Positions 8,301 through 16,006 of a DNA stretch of 38,461 nt are shown here, piece after piece; positions within the stretch are counted from its first letter, which is position 1; each line of letters begins with the position of its first letter. Below the pieces are notes generated by a model. It did not search any database. It saw only the letters and a list, made by a program, of their open reading frames with translations, and was not told the origin of the DNA. The position numbers and the translations under genes are program-made. Source of the stretch: an uncultured Microscilla sp. (GTDB lineage Bacteria > Bacteroidota > Bacteroidia > Cytophagales > Microscillaceae); contig NZ_CANLRP010000077.1 in NCBI RefSeq assembly GCF_947493425.1, positions 1 to 38,461 of the forward strand. The letters run 5' to 3'.

Positions 8301-10055
8301 ATGGAAACGGCTGAATCAACTCCAAACATTTCTCCTGAAAGCGAAAACACTCTTAAAATAAAAAAATCACAGGTAGTAATGGTGCCTGTAGAGCGCATTG
8401 ATGTACACCCCGACAACCGTCCATTGGGGATCAATGAAGAAAAAATTGCCCAACTTCAGATATTGATTCAACACGATGGTTTCGATAGTTCGCATCCTTT
8501 GGTAGTGCGTTTGCAAGACGAACGTTATCAGTTGGTAGAAGGTGAACACCGCTTTAGGGCTGCTAAAGCGTTGGGTTACGAGGAACTTCCTTGTGTAATA
8601 AGGGTCATGGACGATACTGAAGCCTTGATTCAGTTGATTACCGGAAACATTCAGAGCGATAACAAGCCCCTCGAAATAGGTTTGAATGCCCTAAAAGTAA
8701 TACAAGCAGCCAATGAACAGGGGTTGTCAGTCACAAACTACGCCCAACGTCTGGGCATGTCTGAAACATCCATTAGGCGCTATATGCACGCCAGTGAAGC
8801 ATTTCAATTTATCCAATCACAATTGCCCGCGGGAGCTTATATTTTAGAGGAAGTATACAAACTTGAAGAGATTCAACGTTGTGCCCAAACCGATTGGATA
8901 TGGCTGCATGACCTGATTACAGAAAAAGAGTTGTCTAAGGCACAAGTAATAGAAATTTCGCAGGCAATCAGAGACATCAAAACCGACAATCCTGCCATTT
9001 ATCAGTTTTTTGATTTTACGGCTATTCGCCAAAAAATAGCCCGTGAAATTATCCAGGGGCAAAAAACAGCGCATCGGGTATACAATGACTTGCTCGAAAC
9101 GTTTGAGACCAGTTACGAAAACCTTGACGAAAGCATTGAAAGTTATGAATACAATGTACTACACGACGAAATAGAGCAAGAAACAGTCAATTTGCGGGAG
9201 TGGTTTATAGAAAACCTTAAGTCGGTTTCGCCCTTGATCAAATCGGCTATATTAGAGGTTTACAAAGATGCTCTACAACTCAAACGTAGCAGCAGCAAAG
9301 AAGAAGCAGAAAGAGATGCGGCTTATTTTAGGGATAAAAAAAACCAAAAAGAGCGCGAAGAACAAGAACGCATAGAACGAGAAATGCGTCAGGTATTGCC
9401 GGGTAAATGGTGGCAATTGGGCGAGCACTTGCTTTACTGCGGCAATGGGCAAGACCTGGTGTTTAGGGAAAGGTTGCCCGAAAAATCGGCTTGGGCTTAT
9501 GCCAATTTTATTAAAAACAACCCTGAAAACCAAGACAATGATGGTACCACTCCTCACCTTGCCTGGCAACAATACGACTGGTTGGTACAGCGTGCCCAAG
9601 TGGTAACAGCCACTGTACCAACCGAGGCAATTGCTCGTTTTTTAAGAGCCACCCAAATGCCTTACAAATGGTCATTGTCGGCAAAAATCAGTGAAAACGA
9701 AGGGCACTGGAATAGTTGGCTTTATTCGGCAGTTTTTTCAGAAGCCAAAAGCATTCGTCAGGCAACCGACTTGGTAGAAATACGCAACGCCCCCAATATG
9801 TCGGGCGACTTGCCCAAAGATTTGCTCAAATATTTTATTGAAGCTTTTTCTACCACCCATGACCCTATCATAGACCTTGAGGCAGGCGATGGTACACTAT
9901 TATTACTTGCCGAAAAAAACAATAGGATTTGTTATGCGGCAGAAGCCAATCAGGAAGCCTGCAAAAGGCTATTGGATAACTGGGAACAAGCTAGTGGTGG
10001 CAAAGCCCGCAAAATAGACGATGCAGTGGCTAACTTGCCAGAAATTAGCGAATAA
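8301..10055 (+). CDS. ParB N-terminal nuclease/CTPase-like domain fused to a degenerate DNA adenine methyltransferase domain
   Basis: The protein has 584 residues from the ATG at 8301 (the frame is open from an ATG at 8220, adding 27 residues). Residues about 25-115 are a ParB/sulfiredoxin-type domain with EGEHRFRAAKALG (residues 80-92) as the ParB box. A helix-turn-helix follows at about 145-165 (YAQRLGMSETSIRRYM). A long helical linker ends in an E/R-rich coiled coil (330-362). The C-terminal part mirrors phage and prophage ParB-methylases: GKWWQLGEHLLYCGNGQD matches the usual G-WQLG-HRL-CGD block. The segment from about 504, with LEAGDGTLL, stands where VLDPF-GSGTT binds S-adenosylmethionine, and NWEQASGGKAR matches the usual C terminus. 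The catalytic DPPY motif is absent. It stands alone between a promoter and a strong terminator. Confidence 0.8.
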   Translation: METAESTPNISPESENTLKIKKSQVVMVPVERIDVHPDNRPLGINEEKIAQLQILIQHDGFDSSHPLVVRLQDERYQLVEGEHRFRAAKALGYEELPCVIRVMDDTEALIQLITGNIQSDNKPLEIGLNALKVIQAANEQGLSVTNYAQRLGMSETSIRRYMHASEAFQFIQSQLPAGAYILEEVYKLEEIQRCAQTDWIWLHDLITEKELSKAQVIEISQAIRDIKTDNPAIYQFFDFTAIRQKIAREIIQGQKTAHRVYNDLLETFETSYENLDESIESYEYNVLHDEIEQETVNLREWFIENLKSVSPLIKSAILEVYKDALQLKRSSSKEEAERDAAYFRDKKNQKEREEQERIEREMRQVLPGKWWQLGEHLLYCGNGQDLVFRERLPEKSAWAYANFIKNNPENQDNDGTTPHLAWQQYDWLVQRAQVVTATVPTEAIARFLRATQMPYKWSLSAKISENEGHWNSWLYSAVFSEAKSIRQATDLVEIRNAPNMSGDLPKDLLKYFIEAFSTTHDPIIDLEAGDGTLLLLAEKNNRICYAAEANQEACKRLLDNWEQASGGKARKIDDAVANLPEISE

Positions 10056-10071
10056 AAGAACCTTACCCTAA

Positions 10072-10111
10072 ATTAAAAACCTTCTGAATGCGCATTCAGA
10101 AGGTTTTTAAT
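10072..10111 (+). terminator. Strong terminator of the ParB-methyltransferase gene
   Basis: A perfect 19-bp dyad (10072-10090 and 10093-10111), with AACCTTCTGAATG in the left arm, ends in a T-rich arm. It starts 16 nt after the stop codon. Confidence 0.9.
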
Positions 10112-10152
10112 TTACTTGTGACTTATAACTAAGGGCTTATTACCAATACTAA

Positions 10153-10308
10153 GTAACGTGTTCGCAATAACTGTCCGGTTTAGAATAAATCCGCTTTACT
10201 GCCTTTCGTTATTTTTATTGCCCGTAGCGCTGCTACGAGCGCAAAAAATGCCTCAGTCAGTCGTGCGTATTTGCCCTAAAAAACAGAAACTTATTTTGAA
10301 CACGTTAC
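10153..10308. mobile_element. MITE-like element E1 with 11-bp terminal inverted repeats
   Basis: GTAACGTGTTC (10153-10163) and GAACACGTTAC (10298-10308) are perfect inverted ends around a 156-bp body. TAA stands just outside each end (10150-10152 and 10309-10311) and may be a 3-bp target duplication. Inside are the hairpin CGTAGC / GCTACG (10223-10228, 10232-10237) and a TGCCTCAGTC block at 10249, both shared with elements E2 and E3. It carries no coding sequence. It abuts the aldehyde dehydrogenase gene and overlaps one base of its stop codon. Confidence 0.65.
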
Positions 10309-11693
10309 TAAACATATTTACTCTTGATGACGGTTAGTTTTTCACGCGTCATTTCGTGCATGCTATATGGCACACCTCCCATGCCAATCCCTGAAGCATC
10401 TCTGCCTCCAAAAGGCATCCAATCGACCCTAAAAGCAGTATGATCATTTACCATGACGGCGGTTGCATTCAGTCGTTTGACACAATGCAGGGCAATGTCT
10501 ATATTTTTGGTAAATACGGCGGCTTGAAAGTGCACATCCAAACTATTGGCTATGTCGATGGCTTCGTCTCGGTCGGAGTAAGAGTAAATGCATACCACAG
10601 GGCCAAAAACCTCTTCGGTTGACACCTTGACTGTAGTAGGAGGATCTAATAATACGGTGGGCTGATAACAAGTATCAGAGATACGCTTGCCTCCACACAA
10701 TAATTTAGCTCCTTTGTTTACTGCTTCATTTACCCATTCTTCTACCCTGTCTACTTCTTTGGGTGCTATCAATGGTCCCACCTCGGTAGTCTCTAGTGTA
10801 GGATCGCCTACGGTTAATTTTTCGGCAATATCGGCAAGCTTATTTGCCAGTTTGCTACAAATACTTTTATGGGCAAAAACCCTTTGTACCGATACACACA
10901 CTTGCCCGGCATGGTAAAACCCTCCTTTGGCAAGTGCAGGCAACATTTCATTAAAATCAGCGTCAGGCTCTACAATTACTGGAGCAGCTCCTCCGTGTTC
11001 GAGTGCACAACGGGTACCTGGAGCAAGTTTAGACTTAAGATACCAACCTACCCGGGCTGAACCAATGAAAGAAAAATAGTTTACCCTTTTATCAGTGACT
11101 AAGTATTCGGCGGCTTCGTTTTCGCAAATCACTGCCTGACACCAACCTTTGGGCAAACCGGCTTCTGCCAAAATATCTACCAATGCAAGGCAAGACAAGG
11201 GAGTAGTACGGGCAGGCTTTACAATCACTGGACAACCAGCTGCCACTGCCGTAACTACTTGGTGTACAATCAGGTTGAGCGGATGATTAAATGCACTTAT
11301 CGAGGCCACTACCCCGATAGGTTCACGAGTAGTGTAAGCAATACGGTTTTCTGAAGCCTTGGTCAATCCCATAGGCATTTGTTCTCCCCTGAGTTGTCCA
11401 ATATGTTCTTTGGCAAGCTTTACTCCATTAATAGCCCGCAAAACTTCCACTTTAGAGTCTACCAAGGGTTTGCCCCCCTCTTGAGCAGCAGTTGTTGCGA
11501 GTTCATCAAATCTTTTTTCCATAATGGCCGCAGCCCGTTCCAAAATGGCAATGCGTTCGTGGGCAGGAATCCACTCCGATTGATCAAGAAATAACCCATA
11601 GGCTATCGAAAGTGCTTTTTCTATTTCTACCTTCCCTACTATAGGAAGCTCTTTAATAAGACTTAAGTCATAAGGTGATTTTACTTGTAACAT
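10308..11693 (-). CDS. NAD(P)-dependent aldehyde dehydrogenase
   Basis: This 461-residue protein belongs to the aldehyde dehydrogenase superfamily. Conserved features are the FNHPLN segment with N136, VIVKPA with the cofactor lysine K159, the general base E232 in LEHGGA, the nucleophile C266 in GGFYHAGQVC, and EEVFGPVV near residue 365. All catalytic residues are present. It is slightly short for the family (usually 470-500), mostly at the N terminus. It follows the acetolactate-synthase-like gene after 30 bp and is probably cotranscribed with it. This suggests it oxidises an aldehyde made or used by the thiamine enzyme, but the substrate is not deducible. The stop codon lies at the edge of element E1. 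Confidence 0.88.
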   Translation of the reverse strand: MLQVKSPYDLSLIKELPIVGKVEIEKALSIAYGLFLDQSEWIPAHERIAILERAAAIMEKRFDELATTAAQEGGKPLVDSKVEVLRAINGVKLAKEHIGQLRGEQMPMGLTKASENRIAYTTREPIGVVASISAFNHPLNLIVHQVVTAVAAGCPVIVKPARTTPLSCLALVDILAEAGLPKGWCQAVICENEAAEYLVTDKRVNYFSFIGSARVGWYLKSKLAPGTRCALEHGGAAPVIVEPDADFNEMLPALAKGGFYHAGQVCVSVQRVFAHKSICSKLANKLADIAEKLTVGDPTLETTEVGPLIAPKEVDRVEEWVNEAVNKGAKLLCGGKRISDTCYQPTVLLDPPTTVKVSTEEVFGPVVCIYSYSDRDEAIDIANSLDVHFQAAVFTKNIDIALHCVKRLNATAVMVNDHTAFRVDWMPFGGRDASGIGMGGVPYSMHEMTREKLTVIKSKYV

Positions 11694-11723
11694 CTTGATA
11701 GATAGTTTTTAGGTGATACTTTA

Positions 11724-13367
11724 CTATTGCTTAACCCCTGCTTGTTGTTTAAGCAACACATTTAAAATAGAATGATTGAGAGAATAGTCAACTGCCAGGT
11801 CTATAACGTGTACCCCATCAGTATTGAGGGCTTTGTCGAGCATTTCAATGAAATCATTGTCACTGGCAGGTCGATGACCAATGGCTCCGTAACTTTCGGC
11901 ATATTTCACAAAATCAGGGTTATTATAATCCAGCCCAAAATTATCAAAGCCCATGTCTTCCTGTTTCCATTTAATCATTCCAAAAGCATTGTCGTTCAGA
12001 ATAATTACTATAAGGTTTAACCCCAGACGCACTGCCGTTTCAAGCTCTTGTGAGTTCATCATAAAACCTCCGTCTCCGCATACCGACACTACCCGTTTCT
12101 CAGGGTTGAGCAATTTGGCACACATGGCCGATGGCAAACCTGCTCCCATAGAAGCAAGGGCATTGTCTAACAACAAAGTATTGGGTTGGTAACAATGATA
12201 GTTTCGGGCAAACCATAGTTTATATACGCCATTATCTAGTGTAATAATGTCCTCTTCGGCAAGGGTTTGCCTTAACAGGTTTACCAAACGTTGGGGCAAC
12301 ATCGGGAAACGCGTATCTTCAAAATACTTGCTTAAATGCTCTCCTACTTTTATTTTAATTTTTTCGTAGTCAGCAAAATCCCAATTACTGTGGTCATTGA
12401 CCTGTTCGGCAAGTTTTTCTATATTAGAAGCAATGTCTCCCACTACATTCAGTTGCGGAAAGTATACTTCGTCTACTTCGGCCGGAAAAAAGTTTAAATG
12501 AATGACCTTAGTCCCCCCTTGTTCCATAAAAAACGGTGGTTTTTCTATCACATCGTGCCCTACATTTATAATTAAGTCAGCCTTGCCAATAGCCGCATGT
12601 ACAAAGTCATGGTCAGACAAAGCAGCTGTGCCCAAAAAACGAGGGTGACGCTCGTCTACTACTCCTTTGCCCATTTGGGTATTAAAGAAGGGGATTTTGG
12701 TTTTTTCTAAAAACTCGGTCAAGGCTTTGCTGGTTCTTTTGCGGTTGGCACCAGCTCCTATCAACACTAAGGGCATTTTGGCGTTTTCTATCATTTTTGC
12801 CGCCTCACCAATCGTTTCTTTGTCGGCATCTGGACGGCGGTGTCCTACTACAGTAAATACCCGCTCTTGACACTCTTCTTCGGCGATGTCTTCGGGCAAC
12901 TCTAAATGAACAGCACCAGGGCGTTCTTCCATTGCCAGGCGAAAAGCCTCTCGTACCATAGAAGGAATATTATTACCATTGACAATCTGCCTGGTATACT
13001 TGGTGATGGGACGAAACAAATCTACTACATCGATGATCTGAAAACGCCCTTGCTTGGACTTTTTAATAGGTTTTTGCCCAGTAATCATCATCATAGGCAT
13101 AGCGCCTAATTGGGCATAAGCCGCCGCCGTAGTAAAATTGGTGGCGCCCGGACCTAAGGTAGCTAAACAAACTCCAGGTTTACCAGTAAGCCGACCATAA
13201 GTAGCCGCCATAAACCCAGCGCCTTGCTCATGACGGGTAAGAATTAATTTTATTTTTGAGTCTTTCAATGAATTCAAAAAATCAAGATTTTCTTCTCCTG
13301 GGATTCCAAAAATATATTCAACCCCTTCATTTTCAAGTACTTTAATAAATAACTCTGATGCTTTCAT
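11724..13367 (-). CDS. Thiamine-diphosphate enzyme, acetolactate synthase large-subunit-like
   Basis: This 547-residue protein has the full AHAS/AlsS layout. The N-terminal PYR domain carries the catalytic glutamate E47 in RHEQGAG. A central domain follows, then a PP domain with the thiamine-diphosphate/Mg motif from GDGGFMMNS (431-439) to LNDNAFG (457-463). It has no adjacent small regulatory subunit (ilvN/ilvH) and no branched-chain gene neighbours. It is paired with an aldehyde dehydrogenase, which favours a catabolic or specialised role over valine/isoleucine synthesis. Candidate operators lie at 13416-13477 just upstream. Other ThDP decarboligases (for example glyoxylate carboligase types) are possible, since the family is defined mainly by its active-site lining, which I cannot resolve. 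Confidence 0.85.
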   Translation of the reverse strand: MKASELFIKVLENEGVEYIFGIPGEENLDFLNSLKDSKIKLILTRHEQGAGFMAATYGRLTGKPGVCLATLGPGATNFTTAAAYAQLGAMPMMMITGQKPIKKSKQGRFQIIDVVDLFRPITKYTRQIVNGNNIPSMVREAFRLAMEERPGAVHLELPEDIAEEECQERVFTVVGHRRPDADKETIGEAAKMIENAKMPLVLIGAGANRKRTSKALTEFLEKTKIPFFNTQMGKGVVDERHPRFLGTAALSDHDFVHAAIGKADLIINVGHDVIEKPPFFMEQGGTKVIHLNFFPAEVDEVYFPQLNVVGDIASNIEKLAEQVNDHSNWDFADYEKIKIKVGEHLSKYFEDTRFPMLPQRLVNLLRQTLAEEDIITLDNGVYKLWFARNYHCYQPNTLLLDNALASMGAGLPSAMCAKLLNPEKRVVSVCGDGGFMMNSQELETAVRLGLNLIVIILNDNAFGMIKWKQEDMGFDNFGLDYNNPDFVKYAESYGAIGHRPASDNDFIEMLDKALNTDGVHVIDLAVDYSLNHSILNVLLKQQAGVKQ

Positions 13368-13415
13368 GTGCTATGTTATTAGTTACTCACTTTATGTGTG
13401 ACATATACCTTCTAT

Positions 13416-13477
13416 GTTCTTGTTTTAGCAAGAACAATTCATCATGTCATCAATATAGTTAGTTCTTTTGCAAGAAC
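13416..13477. promoter_or_regulatory. Two matching inverted repeats upstream of the thiamine enzyme-ALDH operon
   Basis: Site 1, GTTCTTGTTTTAGCAAGAAC (13416-13435), and site 2, GTTCTTTTGCAAGAAC (13462-13477), share half-sites GTTCTT / AAGAAC. Their centres are 44 bp apart, about four helical turns. They lie 49-110 bp before the ATG at 13367 and upstream of no other gene, so they look like operators for this operon. Confidence 0.5.
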
Positions 13478-13526
13478 CAGCAAAAGCATGTGAAATAAAT
13501 AACAACCGTAGTAGCCCGAAATAAAC

Positions 13527-13557
13527 AACGCCTAAAAATCGATGATCTTTAGGCGTT
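13527..13557 (-). terminator. Terminator-like hairpin after the hydroxylase gene
   Basis: A perfect 10-bp stem, AACGCCTAAA (13527-13536) and TTTAGGCGTT (13548-13557), lies 33 nt beyond the hydroxylase stop codon. The T-run on the minus strand is weak (TTGTTTAT). Confidence 0.6.
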
Positions 13558-13589
13558 AGTGAGTATAATATAGTGTAATTGAGAAGACG

Positions 13590-14435
13590 CTACTCTTTGC
13601 TTTGTTCTTTATTGGCTTTAGTACCTACTCCAGTATTTTTCATTTTCTCCTCTATTTTGTCCCAAGTACCATCTGGCAATACAGGGGCAAGCATTTGTCC
13701 TACATAACTTTTGGGAAACTCTTCTTTAATCCCAAATCTTTCGGGCTCTTTGTCTGGGCAAATATAAGTACCAAAAATAATATCCATTAAAGGCGATATG
13801 TTGGCATAGTTACCCGCATCCCGGTCAAGATCGTGGTGCCAATGGTGCAACTCTGGTGCACCAATCAACATACGTAAAGGGCCTAAAGGCAAGCGCACAT
13901 TTGAATGAATGTAAATAGCCCATATCCCTCGAAAAGCCACTACTCCTGCCAGGGTTTCTAACGGAAAACCTATAATAAAAGCGGGTAAATTAATCAACCC
14001 TATAGTATATATAGAGTCTAGCGGGTGTTCGCGATGAGCTGCCAGCCAGTCTAAATGCTCGGCACTATGGTGTACTTTATGAAAACGCCACAAAAAACCT
14101 ACTTTATGTTGTAGTCGATGCCCCCAATAGATGAATAAATCACTCAACACGATGACCTCTATTGCCTGCAACCACCAAGCTTGATTGCGCAGCAAGAGTT
14201 GAAACTCGGCAGGAATGATAGTAGTGAGATAATCACTAAAATAACTCAATGCCCACAATACCAACCCACCCCAAAGCAGGTATTGCCCCAGAAAAAAACA
14301 TAAATCGAGCACCCAATGAGGACGCAATACTTTTTGCTGAGCTTTTGCCGGAAATACGTTTTCCATTGGGACAAACACTGCCATCAAAAAAAGTAAACTC
14401 AGCCCGGCGGCTTCCAGTAAATTCCAAAATTCCAT
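13590..14435 (-). CDS. Sterol desaturase / fatty acid hydroxylase family membrane di-iron protein
   Basis: This 281-residue integral membrane protein has hydrophobic segments at about 8-24, 42-65, 92-104 and 145-180. The di-iron histidine clusters are complete: H106-x3-H110 (GHRLQH), H119-x2-H122-H123 (FHKVHHS), the H134 region (AAHREHP) and H197-H198-x-H200-H201 (ELHHWHHD). It should hydroxylate or desaturate a lipid. Its ATG overlaps the stop codon of the upstream lysine-rich gene by one base (TAATG), so translation is probably coupled and the two act together. The C terminus is charged and short. The exact lipid substrate cannot be assigned; carotenoid hydroxylases and alkylglycerol monooxygenase relatives are alternatives within the family. 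Confidence 0.88.
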   Translation of the reverse strand: MEFWNLLEAAGLSLLFLMAVFVPMENVFPAKAQQKVLRPHWVLDLCFFLGQYLLWGGLVLWALSYFSDYLTTIIPAEFQLLLRNQAWWLQAIEVIVLSDLFIYWGHRLQHKVGFLWRFHKVHHSAEHLDWLAAHREHPLDSIYTIGLINLPAFIIGFPLETLAGVVAFRGIWAIYIHSNVRLPLGPLRMLIGAPELHHWHHDLDRDAGNYANISPLMDIIFGTYICPDKEPERFGIKEEFPKSYVGQMLAPVLPDGTWDKIEEKMKNTGVGTKANKEQSKE

Positions 14436-14866
14436 TACTTTTTCTTTTGAGTTGCTTTTTTCTTCTTGCTTGTATCTTTTTTAGGCGTAAAAATTACCCC
14501 AGATTTAGAACTGGGCATGATAGGCAGTTTTTTCTTTTTCTTGGGTTTAAACACTACTCCAGACTTGGAGCTAGGCAATACAGGGCGCTTTTTGTTCTTT
14601 TTAGGTCTAAATATTCTGCCAGACTTGGAGCTAGGGATAATTCGGGGGTTTTTCTTTTTACGAGGAGTATCTATTTTGGTAATGCCTTTTTGCTCCTTCA
14701 ACTTTTTCTTAGCCTTTGCTTTTTTAGTTTTGAGGGCGCTTCCATTGGGGCTCAGTTGAATTGCAGAGGCTGAGTTGCCAAACCAACCTGCCCGATAAGC
14801 TATGAAAGACCCCATCAGACTTACAAAAGACAGGAGGGTTAATGTTTTGATAACTGTGCGTTTCAT
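14435..14866 (-). CDS. Lysine-rich exported or anchored protein with three exact 20-residue repeats
   Basis: This 143-residue protein is very basic. An N-terminal hydrophobic segment (about 8-27) could be a signal anchor or signal peptide. Residues 30-72 are a low-complexity K/A linker. PSSKSG then recurs at 78, 98 and 118, exactly 20 residues apart, each followed by a hydrophobic pair, F and xPKK: the unit is roughly PSSKSG-V-F-PKKKKK-P. A lysine-rich tail closes the protein. I do not recognise a named family, although PSSKSG-type repeats occur in other Bacteroidota proteins to my recollection. The polybasic nature suggests binding to acidic lipid or nucleic acid. The stop codon overlaps the start of the di-iron hydroxylase gene, so it is the first gene of a two-gene unit. 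An 18-bp palindrome lies 33 bp upstream. Confidence 0.8.
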   Translation of the reverse strand: MKRTVIKTLTLLSFVSLMGSFIAYRAGWFGNSASAIQLSPNGSALKTKKAKAKKKLKEQKGITKIDTPRKKKNPRIIPSSKSGRIFRPKKNKKRPVLPSSKSGVVFKPKKKKKLPIMPSSKSGVIFTPKKDTSKKKKATQKKK

Positions 14867-14898
14867 TGGGTATTTTGATTAGTGTTTGTGCGATGTTG

Positions 14899-14916
14899 TT
14901 ACTTTATATAAAGTAA
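14899..14916. promoter_or_regulatory. 18-bp perfect palindrome upstream of the lysine-rich gene
   Basis: TTACTTTATATAAAGTAA is a perfect 18-bp palindrome 33-50 bp upstream of the ATG at 14866. It overlaps a TACTTTAT that resembles a -7 box on the minus strand, so it could be an operator. No other gene uses this region as a leader. Confidence 0.45.
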
Positions 14917-15017
14917 ACGTGTGTTTCTAAAAATAAGGTTTTATTTGTAGAAAACAGCAGGGTACACTAAAGACATTTCACAGTTTGAAAGATACTATAA
15001 CAATGGCTTGATATAAA

Positions 15018-15431
15018 CTATGACTCCACGCTTCCGGTCAATAACCAATCTATTGCATCTTCCACAGTACCAAAAGCATTGTAAGTATATTTGTCGCTGG
15101 TTTGCCGAGGTTTTAGCAAATTATTGAGGGCAAATTTAGCAAATACATCTGGCGAGTATACATAAGCAGTACGAACAAGCCCTTCGCTGATGGCTTTTGG
15201 TAACCATTCGTTATTTATCCAATCGTTGGCAGCAGTAAAAGTTCCCTTTAGCTCTGCCAGGTTATTTAGCAAATAGGTTTGATTCTGCGTTTTTGCATGA
15301 GCCAATATTGCTTCGCACCCTTGCTGAATGCCTTCTACTGATTGGTAACCAACCCAACGGCATATCAATATGTTTTTGACCTTGTCATAAGAAATGACCA
15401 AGTTTTGTTGTTCTAATATAATTTGTATCAT
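15018..15431 (-). CDS. STAS/SEC14 (SpoIIAA-like) domain protein
   Basis: This 137-residue protein has a layout I associate with the SpoIIAA-like/SEC14-type proteins frequent in Cytophagia: a strand-turn-strand opening (LVISYDKVKNILICRWVGYQ), a helix (VEGIQQGCEAILAHAK), a second strand (YLLNNLAELKGTF), a WINNEWLPKAISEGL helix and a C-terminal FGTVEDAIDWLL. There is no membrane segment. In related proteins the fold acts in protein-protein signalling or lipid binding. The window encodes two SpoIIE-type phosphatases, the usual partners of STAS proteins, but they are far away, so any link is speculative. No phosphorylatable serine motif can be confirmed. Confidence 0.7.
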   Translation of the reverse strand: MIQIILEQQNLVISYDKVKNILICRWVGYQSVEGIQQGCEAILAHAKTQNQTYLLNNLAELKGTFTAANDWINNEWLPKAISEGLVRTAYVYSPDVFAKFALNNLLKPRQTSDKYTYNAFGTVEDAIDWLLTGSVES

Positions 15432-15541
15432 ACTTACTAAATATTTTTATCGCCAGTAAAATGAATTAAGAACTTGTTTAAAATTAGCCGAAAAGACGGG
15501 ATCTCCTGACCTTTATTCAGAGGATTTAGAAGCTTGGTTTG

Positions 15542-15736
15542 ATGGATTTGAAAACAAAGCTCATCGGAAATCGCGCTGAACACGAAAATTCAAACAAGCT
15601 CTCAACCAAAAACTCTAAATCTTTTGATGGGGAAGAGGTATTTTATGCTTCAAAAAAGAAAAAAAATCTTTTTTTTAAGGATTTGAGTTTAAAAAAGCGA
15701 GTAAAAAAGGTTACAAAGAGAAAAAAAACGACCTAA
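15542..15736 (+). CDS. Small very basic ORF, doubtful gene
   Basis: A 64-residue frame starts at ATG 15542. The second half is dominated by lysine (FYASKKKKNLFFKDLSLKK), produced by long A-runs. No ribosome-binding signal or homologous motif is recognised. An overlapping frame, open from about 15466 to 15578, reads SPDLYSEDLEAWFDGFENKA, which looks more like protein than the first half of this ORF, so the locus may be a frameshifted remnant. Treat it as tentative. Confidence 0.25.
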   Translation: MDLKTKLIGNRAEHENSNKLSTKNSKSFDGEEVFYASKKKKNLFFKDLSLKKRVKKVTKRKKTT

Positions 15737-15856
15737 ATAATAGGTATGTTCGTGACTTTTACCACTGATATTATTAAATTATAAATGAAAAAACAAAGTA
15801 ATCATTACTAGGTACTATTTTTGCTAGAGAAAGTACATAACGAGCAGTGTTTTACA

Positions 15857-16006
15857 TTATTGTTCTCCCTCCCCTAACCATCCATTTTTAAACCTCTCAA
15901 ATGCTTCTTGAAAATGTGCTTTAAACTGAAAGGTTATACCTCTCATATTTAATAAAAAATGCTCGATGAAAGCATTATTGGTATTTTGCTTGTCCTCCAA
16001 TATCAT
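15857..16006 (-). CDS. Small ORF, possible C-terminal gene remnant
   Basis: A 49-residue frame runs from ATG 16006-16004 to TAA 15859-15857. The translation has natural composition (AFIEHFLLNMRGITFQFKAH, then QEAFERFKNGW) and good codon structure. The frame closes with a stop shortly upstream of the ATG. It reads like the amphipathic C terminus of a longer protein, but no family is recognised. It may be a genuine small protein or the surviving tail of a decayed gene. Confidence 0.4.
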   Translation of the reverse strand: MILEDKQNTNNAFIEHFLLNMRGITFQFKAHFQEAFERFKNGWLGEGEQ

